Shown one piece after another: positions 1-9,757 of a DNA stretch of 39,560 nt; position 1 is the first letter of the stretch, and each line of letters opens with the position of its first letter. The DNA is taken from positions 1 to 39,560 of the forward strand of contig JAQVXE010000011.1 of NCBI GenBank assembly GCA_028709305.1. The letters are read 5' to 3'. A program made the position numbers and the translations under genes. A model generated the notes under the pieces. That model did not search any database. It saw only the letters and a list, made by a program, of their open reading frames with translations, and had not been told where the DNA came from. The DNA comes from Bacillota bacterium. GTDB lineage: Bacteria > Bacillota > DTU025.

Positions 1-71
1 GGCTTCATCAACCATAAGTTGGGACAGCACGTATGGGTCTTGCATCCGCAATAGAATGTATGTTCGGGGCG

Positions 72-80
72 TGGTATAAT
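72..80 (+). promoter_or_regulatory. Extended -10 promoter of the uvrBAC operon
   Basis: The bases TGGTATAAT form an extended -10 element (TGnTATAAT), with the hexamer at 75-80 and a predicted transcription start near 87, about 27 bases before the uvrB GTG. No good -35 hexamer lies 16-18 bases upstream, which is typical of extended -10 promoters. I looked for a Gram-positive LexA/DinR box (GAAC-N4-GTTC) in bases 1-113 and found none. Two short reading frames run in from the left edge and stop at 52-54 and 78-80; I cannot tell whether either is the tail of a gene. Confidence 0.6.
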
Positions 81-113
81 TGAACCGTCATCCACTGAGA
101 GGAGTGGTCTAGA

Positions 114-2123
114 GTGCCCCAATTCCAGTTGAAATCGGGTTTCTCTCCTGCTGGTGATCAGCCAAGTGCCATTGATAGGCTGGTTGCCGGGGTGGAATCG
201 GGCCTGCGCGGGCAAGTTCTGCTGGGCGTAACTGGTAGTGGCAAGACGTTCACAATGGCTAACGTAATTCAGCAGTTGGGTCGCCCTACGCTTGTTATTG
301 CACACAACAAGACTCTCGCTGCTCAGTTGGCTTCGGAGTTCAGGGAGTTCTTTCCCAAGAACGCGGTGCATTACTTCGTGAGCTACTACGACTACTATCA
401 GCCTGAGGCCTACATACCTCAGTCTGACACATATATCGAGAAGGATGCTCAGATCAATGAGGAGATCGATCGAATGCGCCATGCAGCTACGGCTGCCCTT
501 GTTGAGAGGCGTGATGTGATAATCGTGGCCAGTGTTTCGTGTATTTATGGCCTCGGTATGCCGGAGGAGTATTTGAGTCAGGCAATCGTGATAAATAGGG
601 GCGAGTGTTCGGATCGTGACCGCATGCTTCGCAAGCTGGTGGGTATTCAGTACAACCGCAATGACATAGGGATCACTCGAGGCACTTTCCGTGTCAGGGG
701 AGATGTTGTGGAGGTCATACCTGCAAGCGGTGAAGAGGCGATACGCATAGAGTTCTTCGGTGACGAGGTGGACCGCATTTCCGATATTGACCTTATTACC
801 GGCGAGCTTCTGGGGGTTAGGGACTCAGCTTTCATCTACCCTGCAACTCACTACATCACTAGCCGGGAGAGGCTTGATGCGGCGATCGAGTCGATCGAGG
901 TTGAGCTTGCGGAGAGGCTGGCGGAACTGAACCGGGATGGAAAGCTCCTTGAGGCGCAGCGGCTAAGGCAGCGGACCATGTTTGATCTGGAGATGCTTCA
1001 GGAAGTTGGGTACTGCACTGGGATCGAGAACTACTCGAGGCATCTGGCTGGGAGGGAAGCAGGCAGTGCTCCGGCTACGCTGCTCGACTACTTCCCCGAT
1101 GACTACCTCATGTTCATTGATGAGTCTCACGTAACTGTGCCTCAGATAAGGGCGATGTACAATGGCGACCGATCGCGCAAGGAAAGCCTGGTCAACTACG
1201 GGTTCCGGCTGCCGTCTGCCTTCGACAACAGGCCTCTCACATTTGGCGAGTTCGAGGAGAGGATAAATCAGATAATCTTCGTCTCGGCCACGCCTTCTGA
1301 GTATGAGAGATCTGTCAGCAGCCAAGTGGTGGAGCAGATCATTCGTCCTACTGGGCTAGTGGATCCTGCAGTCACGGTGAAGCCTGTCCGAGGCCAGGTT
1401 GATGACTTGATCGGCGAGATCAGGCGCACTGTTGATGAAGGCTACAGAGTGCTTGTTACTACCCTTACCAAGAGAATGGCTGAGGACCTTACGGACTATC
1501 TCAGGGAGATAGGAATCAGGGTGAGATACCTCCATTCGGAGATAGTCACCTTGGAGCGTGTGGAGATCTTGCGCGGGCTCAGGCTGGGCGATTTCGATGT
1601 GCTTGTTGGGATCAACTTGCTCAGGGAAGGTCTGGACCTCCCTGAGGTTGGGCTTGTGGCCATTCTCGATGCTGACAAGGAAGGGTTCCTCAGGTCCAGC
1701 ACATCGCTGATACAGACGATTGGACGTGCTGCTCGCAATGTGGATGGACGTGTGATAATGTATGCTGACGAGATAACCAGGTCTATGCGCGAGGCCCTAG
1801 ATGAAACTGAGAGGCGCCGGTCGGCTCAGATCAAGTTCAATATGGAGCATGGCGTAACTCCGGAGTCCATCAGAAAAGAAGTTCGAGATTTGTCAGAGAT
1901 TCAGCATGTTGCAGACAGATCTGCCGGGGGTCGAGCAGTCGGCAAAGAGCAAGAGGAAGTTCCGGACGCCGATATCGAGTCAATGGACGAGCGTGAGCTG
2001 GCTCGATACATCAAGGTGCTTGAGGATGAGATGAAGACGGCGGCAAGTCTGCTGGAATTCGAACGCGCTGCCGAGATAAGGGACAATATTAGGGATCTCA
2101 GACGGAGGTTCATCGAGTTATGA
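114..2123 (+). CDS. uvrB: UvrABC excinuclease subunit B
   Basis: UvrB is the DEAD-box-like helicase subunit of nucleotide excision repair. It is loaded on damaged DNA by UvrA, verifies the lesion and recruits UvrC. The 669-residue product has the family's usual length. Walker A GVTGSGKT is at residues 38-45, the damage-probing beta-hairpin signature [13 protein letters not shown] is near residue 90, and the helicase motif around [18 protein letters not shown] is present. A C-terminal UVR motif (about residues 630-665) for UvrC binding is present. The GTG start at 114 follows GAGAGGAG with normal spacing and gives a family-like N-terminus. The stop overlaps the uvrA start by four bases (ATGA), so the two are translationally coupled. 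Confidence 0.98.
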   Translation: MPQFQLKSGFSPAGDQPSAIDRLVAGVESGLRGQVLLGVTGSGKTFTMANVIQQLGRPTLVIAHNKTLAAQLASEFREFFPKNAVHYFVSYYDYYQPEAYIPQSDTYIEKDAQINEEIDRMRHAATAALVERRDVIIVASVSCIYGLGMPEEYLSQAIVINRGECSDRDRMLRKLVGIQYNRNDIGITRGTFRVRGDVVEVIPASGEEAIRIEFFGDEVDRISDIDLITGELLGVRDSAFIYPATHYITSRERLDAAIESIEVELAERLAELNRDGKLLEAQRLRQRTMFDLEMLQEVGYCTGIENYSRHLAGREAGSAPATLLDYFPDDYLMFIDESHVTVPQIRAMYNGDRSRKESLVNYGFRLPSAFDNRPLTFGEFEERINQIIFVSATPSEYERSVSSQVVEQIIRPTGLVDPAVTVKPVRGQVDDLIGEIRRTVDEGYRVLVTTLTKRMAEDLTDYLREIGIRVRYLHSEIVTLERVEILRGLRLGDFDVLVGINLLREGLDLPEVGLVAILDADKEGFLRSSTSLIQTIGRAARNVDGRVIMYADEITRSMREALDETERRRSAQIKFNMEHGVTPESIRKEVRDLSEIQHVADRSAGGRAVGKEQEEVPDADIESMDERELARYIKVLEDEMKTAASLLEFERAAEIRDNIRDLRRRFIEL

Positions 2124-4996
2124 GCGTAGACAAGATCATCATCAAGGGTGCTCGAGAGCACAATCTGAAGAACATCGATTTGGAGGTGCCACGTGACTGC
2201 CTCGTGGTAGTTACGGGGCTCTCAGGTTCGGGCAAGTCATCGGTGGCTTTTGACACCATATACGCCGAAGGGCAGAGGCGTTATGTGGAGTCTTTGTCTG
2301 CCTATGCCAGGCAGTTCCTTGGTCAGATGAACAAGCCCGACCTTGACTACATCGAGGGGCTGTCGCCTGCCATTTCCATTGACCAGAAAGCTTCGGGCCG
2401 AAACCCCCGCTCAACGGTGGCTACGGTCACGGAGATCTACGACTACATGAGGCTGCTTTATGCGAGAATCGGAATCCCGCATTGCCCCGATTGCGGCAGG
2501 GAGATAGAGCAACAGACTGTCCAGCAGATCGTCGATAGAATCATGGCTATGCCGGAGGGTCTGCGCGTTCAGGTGCTTGGGCCTGTCATCAGGGGAAAGA
2601 AGGGCGAGCACCGAAAGGTCCTCGACGACTTGAAGCGTGACGGATACGTTCGGGTGCGTGTAGACGGCGAGGTCAAGGATCTTGCCGAGGAGATCTCGCT
2701 TGAACGATACAAGATACACAGCATAGAGGCTGTTGTCGACAGGCTTGTGGTCAGGCCAGGTATTGAGACCAGGCTGGCAGACTCCCTTGAGACCGCGCTT
2801 GGGCTGGGCGAGGGGGTCGTGATCATCGATGTTGTGGACGGGGAGGAACTGATCTTCTCCGAGAAGTTGGCATGCCCTGATTGCGGAATAGGCTTTGGCG
2901 AGTTGGAACCGAGGCTTTTCTCGTTCAACAGCCCATATGGAGCATGCCCAGTCTGTTCTGGGCTTGGGGTGAAGATCGATTTCGACCCAGAACTGATTTT
3001 TGATATGGATCGTCCGATTGAAGACGGCGCCATCCTCCCATACAACAGGAATGGCGTGATAGCCGATTTTTACATGGGCAGGGTTAACCAGGTGGCCAGT
3101 GAAAAGGGCATTGACGTTTCTGTTCCCATGTCTGAGCTGCCGGAGTGGGCTATGGAGATGATCATGTATGGGTGTGGTAAGGAGAAGTTCAGGTTCCGGT
3201 ATGTCAATTCGCGCGGACGCACTAAGTACTGGGAATCAAGGTTTGAGGGGGTTATCCCTAATCTTCAGAGGCGCTACAGGGAGACGACTTCCGACAACAT
3301 TAGGGAAGACCTTGAGCGGTTCATGAGCTCCAACCCGTGTTCGGAGTGCGGCGGCGCGAGGCTCAAGCCTGAGGCGCTCGCAGTGACGGTGGGGGGCAAG
3401 TCCATCGCCGAAGTTGCGTCGATGTCAACGATACGGGCACTTCAGTTCTTCGATGGGATGGCCCCGCGGCTAACTGAAAGGGAGAGCATAATAGCCAGGC
3501 AGATCCTCAAGGAAATCAGAGGCAGGCTGGGATTTCTCACCAATGTAGGCCTCGACTATCTCACTCTCGACCGAGAAGCGGGAACGCTGTCGGGCGGCGA
3601 GTCTCAAAGGATCAGGCTGGCCACTCAGATAGGCTCCAGCTTGGTTGGGGTTCTCTACATTTTGGACGAGCCGTCGATCGGGCTTCACCAGCGCGACAAT
3701 GCCCGGCTTATTGAAACCCTCAAGGCCTTGCGTGATCTTGGGAACACAGTCATAGTTGTGGAGCATGACGAGGAGACGATGCGGTCTGCCGATCACATCA
3801 TCGACATGGGGCCCGGAGCGGGCGTGCACGGCGGCGAAGTAGTGGCCGCAGGCACGGTTGAAGAGATAGAAGCTAATCCGGCGTCAGTGACCGGGCAATA
3901 CTTGTCCGGGACGAGACGCATCGAGATCCCGGCAGCCAGACGAGAACCGAATGGAAATAAGCTGGTCATAAAGGGAGCGCGGGAACACAATCTCAAGAAC
4001 ATTGACGTTGCCATCCCGATGGGAGTCTTCGTGTGCGTGACAGGAGTTTCGGGCTCCGGCAAGAGCACTCTAGTAAATGAGATACTCTACGTGCGTCTTG
4101 CGCATGATTTGCATCGGGCTATGACCAGGCCGGGTGCGCACGATGACATTCTGGGCATAGAGCATCTTGACAAGGTCATAGGAATCGACCAGTCTCCTAT
4201 AGGACGCACGCCGCGATCGAATCCGGCTACTTACACTGGCGTTTTCACGCACATCAGGGAGGTCTTCTCAAAGACGCCTGAGGCCAGGGCAAGGGGTTAC
4301 AAGCCCGGTCGCTTCAGCTTCAACGTCAAAGGCGGCAGATGTGAGGCTTGTCGTGGGGACGGGATCATAAAGATTGAGATGCATTTCTTGCCTGATGTCT
4401 ACGTTCCATGCGAGGTCTGCCACGGAGCCAGGTACAATCGAGAAACTTTGGAAGTCAGATACAAGTCCAAAAGCGTATCTGATGTGCTTAACATGACGGT
4501 CGAAGAGGCGCTGGAGTTCTTCACAAACATCCCAGCCATAAAGAGAAGGCTTCAGACCCTCTACGACGTTGGCCTGGGCTACATCAGGCTCGGCCAGCCT
4601 GCCACTACTCTTTCAGGAGGCGAGGCTCAGAGGGTCAAGCTCGCTACCGAGCTGTCGAGGCGGACCAATGGGCGGACTCTCTACGTGCTCGATGAGCCTA
4701 CGACGGGCCTGCACTTTGCCGATGTGCAGAAACTCCTCGATGTACTGCAACGTCTTGTGGATGGCGGAGATACTGTTGTAGTTATCGAGCACAACATGGA
4801 CGTCATAAAAACAGCGGACTACATCATCGACTTGGGGCCCGAAGGTGGCGAGAGGGGTGGATGGGTTGTTGCCACAGGCACGCCTGAGGAGGTCGCGGCG
4901 ACTGCTGGGTCATGTACGGGAGAGTATCTCGTGAAGATAGCTGGAATAGTCCCTGCCCAACTAGAGTTGGAGGCGATGACGGGTGGGCCTAGATAA
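2120..4996 (+). CDS. uvrA: UvrABC excinuclease subunit A
   Basis: UvrA is the damage-scanning ABC-type ATPase that acts as a dimer and delivers UvrB to lesions. The 958-residue protein shows the duplicated ABC architecture. Walker A motifs are GLSGSGKS (residues 33-40) and GVSGSGKS in the second half, each with its own signature (LSGGESQR and LSGGEAQR). Zinc-binding CxxC pairs are present, including CPDCG near residue 115 and the canonical CEACRGDG...CEVCHG module in the second half. The ATG overlaps the uvrB stop and the 3' end overlaps uvrC by 14 bases. No key residue appears to be missing. Confidence 0.98.
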   Translation: MSVDKIIIKGAREHNLKNIDLEVPRDCLVVVTGLSGSGKSSVAFDTIYAEGQRRYVESLSAYARQFLGQMNKPDLDYIEGLSPAISIDQKASGRNPRSTVATVTEIYDYMRLLYARIGIPHCPDCGREIEQQTVQQIVDRIMAMPEGLRVQVLGPVIRGKKGEHRKVLDDLKRDGYVRVRVDGEVKDLAEEISLERYKIHSIEAVVDRLVVRPGIETRLADSLETALGLGEGVVIIDVVDGEELIFSEKLACPDCGIGFGELEPRLFSFNSPYGACPVCSGLGVKIDFDPELIFDMDRPIEDGAILPYNRNGVIADFYMGRVNQVASEKGIDVSVPMSELPEWAMEMIMYGCGKEKFRFRYVNSRGRTKYWESRFEGVIPNLQRRYRETTSDNIREDLERFMSSNPCSECGGARLKPEALAVTVGGKSIAEVASMSTIRALQFFDGMAPRLTERESIIARQILKEIRGRLGFLTNVGLDYLTLDREAGTLSGGESQRIRLATQIGSSLVGVLYILDEPSIGLHQRDNARLIETLKALRDLGNTVIVVEHDEETMRSADHIIDMGPGAGVHGGEVVAAGTVEEIEANPASVTGQYLSGTRRIEIPAARREPNGNKLVIKGAREHNLKNIDVAIPMGVFVCVTGVSGSGKSTLVNEILYVRLAHDLHRAMTRPGAHDDILGIEHLDKVIGIDQSPIGRTPRSNPATYTGVFTHIREVFSKTPEARARGYKPGRFSFNVKGGRCEACRGDGIIKIEMHFLPDVYVPCEVCHGARYNRETLEVRYKSKSVSDVLNMTVEEALEFFTNIPAIKRRLQTLYDVGLGYIRLGQPATTLSGGEAQRVKLATELSRRTNGRTLYVLDEPTTGLHFADVQKLLDVLQRLVDGGDTVVVIEHNMDVIKTADYIIDLGPEGGERGGWVVATGTPEEVAATAGSCTGEYLVKIAGIVPAQLELEAMTGGPR

Positions 4997-6848
4997 CACC
5001 TTGGCTGTCCTTCCCACAAGCCCGGGCGTGTATTTGATGAAGGATGCTATGGGCGAAGTGATATATGTCGGGAAGGCCATCAACCTCAGAAACAGAGTTA
5101 GATCGTATTTTCAGCCTTCTTCCGACCATTCGCCGAAGGTTGCAGCGATGGTCGAGCACATAGCCGATTTGGACTACATTGTAACAGCGTCTGAGTTGGA
5201 AGCCTTGATACTCGAGTGCAACCTCATAAAGAAGCACCGGCCAAGGTACAACGTGAGGCTTCGTGACGACAAGACGTATCCTTTCATCAAGGTCACTACA
5301 GACGAGTCATATCCCGGGGTGTACCTCACTCGAAGGGTCTTGCGTGACGGGTCTCGCTATTTCGGCCCGTACACTGATGCTTCTGCTGTACGCCAAACCC
5401 TTCGCCTCCTCAAGAGGGTCTTTCCGTTGCGGCAGTGCTCCAAGAAGATCGCCCCGGATTCGCCCGCTCCGCGACCCTGCCTCAACTATCAGATCAGGCG
5501 GTGCCTTGGCCCATGTGCCAATCTAGTGGATGTGGATACTTACGGCGAAGTAGTGGATGAGGTAGTGATGTTCCTGGAGGGGCGACAGGATGACCTTGCG
5601 CGCAGTCTCAGGAGGCGCATGGAGGCAGCGGCCGATGCCCTCGATTATGAGCAGGCTGTGGTCTTTCGCGATCAGCTCCAGGCTGTGGAAACGGTCGTAC
5701 AGCGGCAGCGGATAGTATCTGAGGATCGAACCGACCAGGATGTGATAGCGATTGCTCGCGACCAATGGGGGGCATGCATCCAGATTATGTTCGTCCGTGG
5801 TGGGAAGCTTGTCGGCAACGACCACTTCATGCTGGGAGGAGCCGACGGAGCGGATGACGCTGAGACCTTGTCATCCTTTGTGCGAGAGTACTACTCTCAA
5901 ACGGGCTCAATCCCCCGAGAAGTGCTCTTGGAATCCGAAGTAGAAGATGCGGGGATATTGGCGGAGTGGCTGTCGGGCCTCAGGGGGAGAGCGGTGTCGG
6001 TTAAGACGCCCAAGCGTGGTGACAAGCGCAGACTTGTCGAACTTGCTTCAGCAAACGCCGCCGAGTTTCTTGAAAGGACGCGCGCTGCTGAGCAGAGGGA
6101 GGTCCGAGCACGTATCGACGCCCTCGCTGAGCTTTCCGTCCACCTCAAACTTGATGCACCCCCAGATCGGATCGAGTGCTACGACATATCAACTCTCCAA
6201 GGAACTGAGGCGGTAGGCTCCATGGTCGTGTTCGAGGCGGGATTGCCGGCTAAGTCCCAATATCGGCGTTTCAGAATCCGCCATGTTGAGGGGCAGGATG
6301 ACTATGCCATGATGGCCGAAGTGATCCGAAGAAGACTTGCGCGGTCCCTTGGGGATGATCCAGATCCCAAGTTCGGACGCCTTCCGGACTTGATTGTTGT
6401 AGATGGGGGGCGCGGGCAGCTCAATGCGGCGGCTGCAGTCCTTGACAGCATGGGACAGAGGAACATCCCTCTGGTCAGCCTTGCAGAGCGTGAGGAGGAA
6501 ATCTATCTTAGGAATCAGGCTTCTCCCCTCACTTTGCCCTGGGATTCCGGTGCGCTCCACCTCATGCAATACCTCCGCGATGAAGCCCATAGATATGCCC
6601 TTGCTTACCACCGCAATCTAAGAGGGAAACGGAGCATTAGCTCGGAACTGACTGATCTGCCGGGGATAGGGAAGAAGCGGACTATTGCCTTGATGAGAAG
6701 GTTCGGTTCGCTCAACGCGCTTTGCGATGCAACTGTGGACGAAATCGCCGCAACGCCCGGGATGAATGTGCCGGCGGCCAGGACTGTGTTTGCGCATTTG
6801 CATCCCGAGGAAAGTGCCCGGGAGGAGCCTGGACGCAAAGGAGATTGA
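4983..6848 (+). CDS. uvrC: UvrABC excinuclease subunit C
   Basis: UvrC is the dual-incision nuclease of excision repair. The 621-residue protein contains the N-terminal GIY-YIG domain for 3' incision (GVYLM at 15-19, VIYVGKA at 26-32) and a central UVR motif around residues 200-235 that pairs with the UvrB C-terminus. It also has the RNase H-like domain for 5' incision (ECYDIS and [12 protein letters not shown]) and C-terminal tandem helix-hairpin-helix repeats (LPGIGKKRT). The GTG start at 4983 follows GGAGG at 4969-4973 and lies inside the end of uvrA. Having uvrB, uvrA and uvrC in one overlapping operon fixes their stoichiometry. The C-terminal tail is short, charged and unremarkable. Confidence 0.97.
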   Translation: MGLDNTLAVLPTSPGVYLMKDAMGEVIYVGKAINLRNRVRSYFQPSSDHSPKVAAMVEHIADLDYIVTASELEALILECNLIKKHRPRYNVRLRDDKTYPFIKVTTDESYPGVYLTRRVLRDGSRYFGPYTDASAVRQTLRLLKRVFPLRQCSKKIAPDSPAPRPCLNYQIRRCLGPCANLVDVDTYGEVVDEVVMFLEGRQDDLARSLRRRMEAAADALDYEQAVVFRDQLQAVETVVQRQRIVSEDRTDQDVIAIARDQWGACIQIMFVRGGKLVGNDHFMLGGADGADDAETLSSFVREYYSQTGSIPREVLLESEVEDAGILAEWLSGLRGRAVSVKTPKRGDKRRLVELASANAAEFLERTRAAEQREVRARIDALAELSVHLKLDAPPDRIECYDISTLQGTEAVGSMVVFEAGLPAKSQYRRFRIRHVEGQDDYAMMAEVIRRRLARSLGDDPDPKFGRLPDLIVVDGGRGQLNAAAAVLDSMGQRNIPLVSLAEREEEIYLRNQASPLTLPWDSGALHLMQYLRDEAHRYALAYHRNLRGKRSISSELTDLPGIGKKRTIALMRRFGSLNALCDATVDEIAATPGMNVPAARTVFAHLHPEESAREEPGRKGD

Positions 6849-6855
6849 TGACCAC

Positions 6856-7566
6856 ATGGAAATTCCGTCATCTGTATCACCAAAATATTCTTCCATCGCG
6901 GCTACAGCTTGGGTTGATACGAGGATTGGCCCAGTATTTGTCGAAGCAGGGTTGCGCGGCTTGCGCAAGGTTGTCCTTCCTGCTGCAGGTGTCGACATCC
7001 TCAGGAACCTTCCCGCTGGCGAGCAGGCTTTATTTGCTCCTATTGATGCCAAGAGCACTCTTGCCCGCTTGGGCATTGTTGCCTCGATAGTGGATGCGGC
7101 ATCCATGCGCCTAGCTGACGAGTGCAGTGCCGGGCCCAACACGACTTGTCAAGAGGAGGATACGTCTCAAGGGCAGGCATCGCCTGACGAGATTGTGTCA
7201 ACGGTTTCCCGCGACATAAGGCTCTTCTTCGAGGGCCAGCTTGAGCCTGAGAGGCTTCGGTTCGATTTCCCCCTGGAGCTGCCTGGAAGAAGCGAGTTCT
7301 CCCGGAAGGTAATGCTGGGCATGACAAGAATACCTCCTGGAAGAGTCTCCACATACGGTGAACTTGCTGCTCTGTCCGGGCATGCTAAGTCTGCAAGGGC
7401 TGTAGGTGCAGTTGTTGGAGCCAATCCTCTGCCCTTAGTCGTTCCCTGCCATCGGGTGATAGGAGCCGGTGGCAGGCTGACAGGCTATGGGGGAGGGCTT
7501 CCCCTTAAAGTGGCACTGCTCGCCATGGAGCAGATGATACTGGGCGGCAGCGACCTTATCAACTAG
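6856..7566 (+). CDS. ogt: Methylated-DNA--protein-cysteine methyltransferase
   Basis: This suicide repair protein transfers an alkyl group from O6-alkylguanine to its own cysteine. From the ATG at 6856 it is 236 residues. The C-terminal catalytic domain is intact: helix-turn-helix with GRVSTYGELA (162-171), arginine finger in RAVG (181-184), NP (190-191), active-site PCHR with Cys198, and LTGYGGGL. The N-terminal half is divergent but resembles the Ada/Ogt N-domain. A hydrophilic stretch at about residues 85-115 makes it longer than typical 160-180-residue homologues. The start is supported by AAAGGAG at 6838-6844; an upstream in-frame GTG at 6766 would overlap uvrC by 83 bases and is disfavoured. 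It follows uvrC by 7 bases and belongs to the repair operon. Confidence 0.93.
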   Translation: MEIPSSVSPKYSSIAATAWVDTRIGPVFVEAGLRGLRKVVLPAAGVDILRNLPAGEQALFAPIDAKSTLARLGIVASIVDAASMRLADECSAGPNTTCQEEDTSQGQASPDEIVSTVSRDIRLFFEGQLEPERLRFDFPLELPGRSEFSRKVMLGMTRIPPGRVSTYGELAALSGHAKSARAVGAVVGANPLPLVVPCHRVIGAGGRLTGYGGGLPLKVALLAMEQMILGGSDLIN

Positions 7567-7634
7567 GCAGATGGCTTGATGTCCGAAGATGATTGAGCAA
7601 TGCCCGCTTGCCGGCGGACCACGAAATATTGTTG

Positions 7635-7658
7635 ATAAGCTTATTGACATTATTAATG
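7635..7658. promoter_or_regulatory. Two palindromes over the DUF2089 promoter (candidate operators)
   Basis: ATAAGCTTAT at 7635-7644 is a perfect 10-base palindrome touching the first base of the -35 hexamer. CATTATTAATG at 7648-7658 is a perfect palindrome around a central T (CATTA-T-TAATG) in the -35/-10 spacer. Their position would let a bound protein block RNA polymerase. The HTH protein encoded immediately downstream is a natural candidate for autoregulation. The region is AT-rich, so chance palindromes are possible. Confidence 0.35.
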
Positions 7659-7672
7659 AATGGATTTATAAT
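7644..7672 (+). promoter_or_regulatory. Consensus sigma-A promoter of the DUF2089/yvl-like module
   Basis: TTGACA at 7644-7649 and TATAAT at 7667-7672 are both exact consensus hexamers separated by the optimal 17 bases. Transcription would start near 7679, about 25 bases before the ATG of the DUF2089 gene. The 137-base gap after ogt, otherwise without a gene, thus holds the start of a new transcription unit. No convincing intrinsic terminator for the upstream operon is visible here. Confidence 0.9.
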
Positions 7673-7703
7673 ATTAAGCAGAACCGCTAAGGGGGGTGTT
7701 GCC

Positions 7704-8090
7704 ATGGCAAGGCGAGAGGCGTTGGGAAGATGTCCCGTTTGTGGCGAGATATTGGATGTGACCAGGCTGACATGCAGGAACTGCGAAACTGTGATAGAGG
7801 GCCGCTTCAATACTTGCAAATTCTGCCAACTCAATGCGGAACAGAAGAATTTTGTCGAAGTGTTTATCAAGAACAGGGGCAATATCAAAGAAGTCGAAAA
7901 GGAGCTCGGGATCTCCTATCCTACAGTCCGAAACAGGCTTGACGCTGTGATTGGCGCGTTGGGGTATGCAGTTGACAGCTCTGAGGATGATGCTGCAGAG
8001 GCTGCAGCCAGGCGCAAGGAGATCATTGAGTCACTTGCCAAAGGCGAGATAGCTGTAGATGACGCAGTGCGCCAACTGAAAGGGAAATAG
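7704..8090 (+). CDS. DUF2089 zinc-ribbon / helix-turn-helix protein, putative regulator
   Basis: The 128-residue protein matches the DUF2089 pattern. Six cysteines in three CxxC pairs (10/13, 24/27, 38/41) form a zinc-ribbon-like N-terminus. A helix-turn-helix-like segment follows (about residues 58-82, with ELGISYPTVRNRL), then a C-terminal helical hairpin (about 104-126, SLAKGEIAVDDAVRQL). Members of this family are usually treated as DNA-binding regulators, but their molecular role is not firmly established. The ATG at 7704 follows GGGGGG at 7691-7696; an upstream in-frame extension to 7593 lacks a binding site and crosses the promoter. The C-terminal hairpin resembles the N-termini of the next two gene products. 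I infer an autoregulator of this operon. Confidence 0.9.
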   Translation: MARREALGRCPVCGEILDVTRLTCRNCETVIEGRFNTCKFCQLNAEQKNFVEVFIKNRGNIKEVEKELGISYPTVRNRLDAVIGALGYAVDSSEDDAAEAAARRKEIIESLAKGEIAVDDAVRQLKGK

Positions 8091-8120
8091 GTGCTCATCT
8101 GTAATAGGGAGGTTTGTTCA

Positions 8121-9185
8121 ATGGACGACGAGAGAAGGATCGTCCTGAATCTGCTGGCAGAGAAGAGAATCACCGTAGAGGAAGCGGAGCAGCTCTTGGC
8201 CGCGCTGGAAGGCACAACTGAAACTGTGAGCGAAGTCGAGCGCGCAGACGCTGATTCTACATTCATGGACACTCTACCCGACAGGTTGTCCAAGGTCTTC
8301 TCTGAAATGGTAGACGCTGGGCAGGAGCTTCCCGGCCGTCTATCCAAGGCTATGGAGTCGTTGCTCGGCGGCTTTGGATGGAGTCGCCGTGGTGTACAGG
8401 CGGAGAAATGCTTTGCAGAGGACGTGTGCAGCCCGGACATACGTTCTATCGATTTTGCGACCAGAAATGGGAGCATAAGGGTAGTGGCCTGGGATAAGCC
8501 TGGGTACCATGTTGTTGCCAGGGCTCGAGTGGTGGGCGCAGACTCAGAGGAAGAAGCCGAGAGAAGGCTTGATTCTGCAATACGCTTGGTCACGCGCGAC
8601 GGAAAAGCGAGCATAGACTGTGAGGATAGGTTGATCGTGCACTCGCTGTCGATAGAGGCCTATTTTCCGAAAGATCGGACATATGATGTACTTGCGCACA
8701 CCAGAAATGGATCAATCACCCTCGAGAGCCTGAATGGGGGTTCCCTTGATGTGCGCTCATCAAATGGGCGCATGACGCTGGATTCCATAAGAGCTTCGAG
8801 GCTCGCCGCTGCGACCAGCAATGGGTCTGTGACTGCTTCGGGGCACTTTGGCGATGCGAGCATAGAGACTCTTAACGGACATGTGGCAACTACCCTCGAC
8901 TACGAATCTGATGGGCATTTGACCGTCAGGACCAGCAATGGCAGTATACGGATTACGACTTTGAATCGGCCTGACGTGTCATACGAGGTGAACGCAGAAA
9001 CCGCTAATGGAGCAATCAGAGTGTTGGATGAAGACACGGAGGTTCGCTCTGAACTAAGGTCCCCTGTTGGAACTGGCAGGAAGGTCGTTGCTTTGACTGG
9101 GACTAGTGGGCCTGAGGGTGGCGGTGCCAGGGTTAGGGTTGATGCCCGTGCTTCGAATGGGTCCATAAGCATCGAATCTCGTTAG
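8121..9185 (+). CDS. DUF4097 beta-ladder protein with SHOCT-like N-terminus (YvlB/LiaX-like)
   Basis: The 354-residue protein begins with a SHOCT-like helical hairpin (residues 5-30, LAEKRITVEEAEQLL). A linker follows, then a long DUF4097 domain of repeated short beta strands. Eight turns carry an Asn-Gly pair (TRNGSI, TRNGSI, SSNGRM, TSNGSV, TLNGHV, TSNGSI, TANGAI, ASNGSI), as expected for a regular beta solenoid or ladder. There is no signal peptide or transmembrane segment. The architecture resembles B. subtilis YvlB and enterococcal LiaX, both linked to cell-envelope stress. The ATG at 8121 follows AGGGAGG at 8106-8112; an in-frame start at 8091 has no binding site. The molecular function is unknown. 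Confidence 0.9.
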   Translation: MDDERRIVLNLLAEKRITVEEAEQLLAALEGTTETVSEVERADADSTFMDTLPDRLSKVFSEMVDAGQELPGRLSKAMESLLGGFGWSRRGVQAEKCFAEDVCSPDIRSIDFATRNGSIRVVAWDKPGYHVVARARVVGADSEEEAERRLDSAIRLVTRDGKASIDCEDRLIVHSLSIEAYFPKDRTYDVLAHTRNGSITLESLNGGSLDVRSSNGRMTLDSIRASRLAAATSNGSVTASGHFGDASIETLNGHVATTLDYESDGHLTVRTSNGSIRITTLNRPDVSYEVNAETANGAIRVLDEDTEVRSELRSPVGTGRKVVALTGTSGPEGGGARVRVDARASNGSISIESR

Positions 9186-9267
9186 AATATGGCGGAACAG
9201 ATTCTGCGTGGAACCCTGCGTTGTGCCTTGGATGAGATAGGGGTATCAGGGGAGGAGGTGTGGTTTG

Positions 9268-9639
9268 GTGGACAAGGAGAGGAAGCAGGTGCTCGAGATG
9301 GTGCGCGACGGAAAGCTCACGGTTGATGAAGCCCAGAAGATCTTGGATGCTATGATCGAGGGAGACGAGCGCATACGGTCGGTTGCAAGCCCGAAGCGGA
9401 GCCCTAGATTCCTGAGAATTCGCGTCAAGGACGAAGATGGTTCAAAGGTCAACCTGAACATTCCTATATCCCTTGCAAAAGTGATGATGAGATTCGTGCC
9501 CAGCGAAGTCATGGGGACGTTGTCAGATCAGAATGTGGACCTTGACGCCATTCTGGAAGCGGTGCGTGAGGGGGCCGAGGGCCAGCTGATTCATGTGAAA
9601 GAGGAAGATGGAGATGAAGTTGAGATAAGCGTCGAGTGA
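9268..9639 (+). CDS. Small SHOCT-like domain protein
   Basis: The 123-residue soluble protein starts with the same helical hairpin as its neighbours (residues 2-30, VRDGKLTVDEAQKIL). A compact alpha/beta domain follows, with LRIRVKDEDGSKVNLNIPIS and an acidic C-terminus. Similar small proteins accompany DUF4097 and PspC genes in many Bacillota. The function is unknown; a partner or antagonist of the larger DUF4097 protein is an inference from the shared domain. The strong ribosome binding site GGAGGAGG (9251-9258) serves either the GTG at 9268 (9 bases) or a TTG at 9265 (6 bases). I chose GTG. The preceding 82 bases after the DUF4097 gene show no promoter I can defend. Confidence 0.85.
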   Translation: MDKERKQVLEMVRDGKLTVDEAQKILDAMIEGDERIRSVASPKRSPRFLRIRVKDEDGSKVNLNIPISLAKVMMRFVPSEVMGTLSDQNVDLDAILEAVREGAEGQLIHVKEEDGDEVEISVE

Positions 9640-9757
9640 ACTTCGGAAGGCTGAGCCCGTTGATGAGGCAATGTCGGGCTCGGCGACGCGCAGTGAAGGA
9701 ATGTTGTCCGTATTGCTCGAATAATGCAAGATGTCGGACGATGGAGGTATCGGCAGA

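Noticed and set aside
7916-8614. 232-codon reverse-strand frame rich in serine and alanine
   Set aside because: It is antisense to the DUF2089 and DUF4097 genes, of low complexity, and typical of a shadow frame.
8460-9180. Repeated AATGG-type words as a DNA tandem repeat
   Set aside because: Spacing is irregular and synonymous codons differ between copies; the repetition reflects Asn-Gly turns in the protein, not a DNA repeat array.
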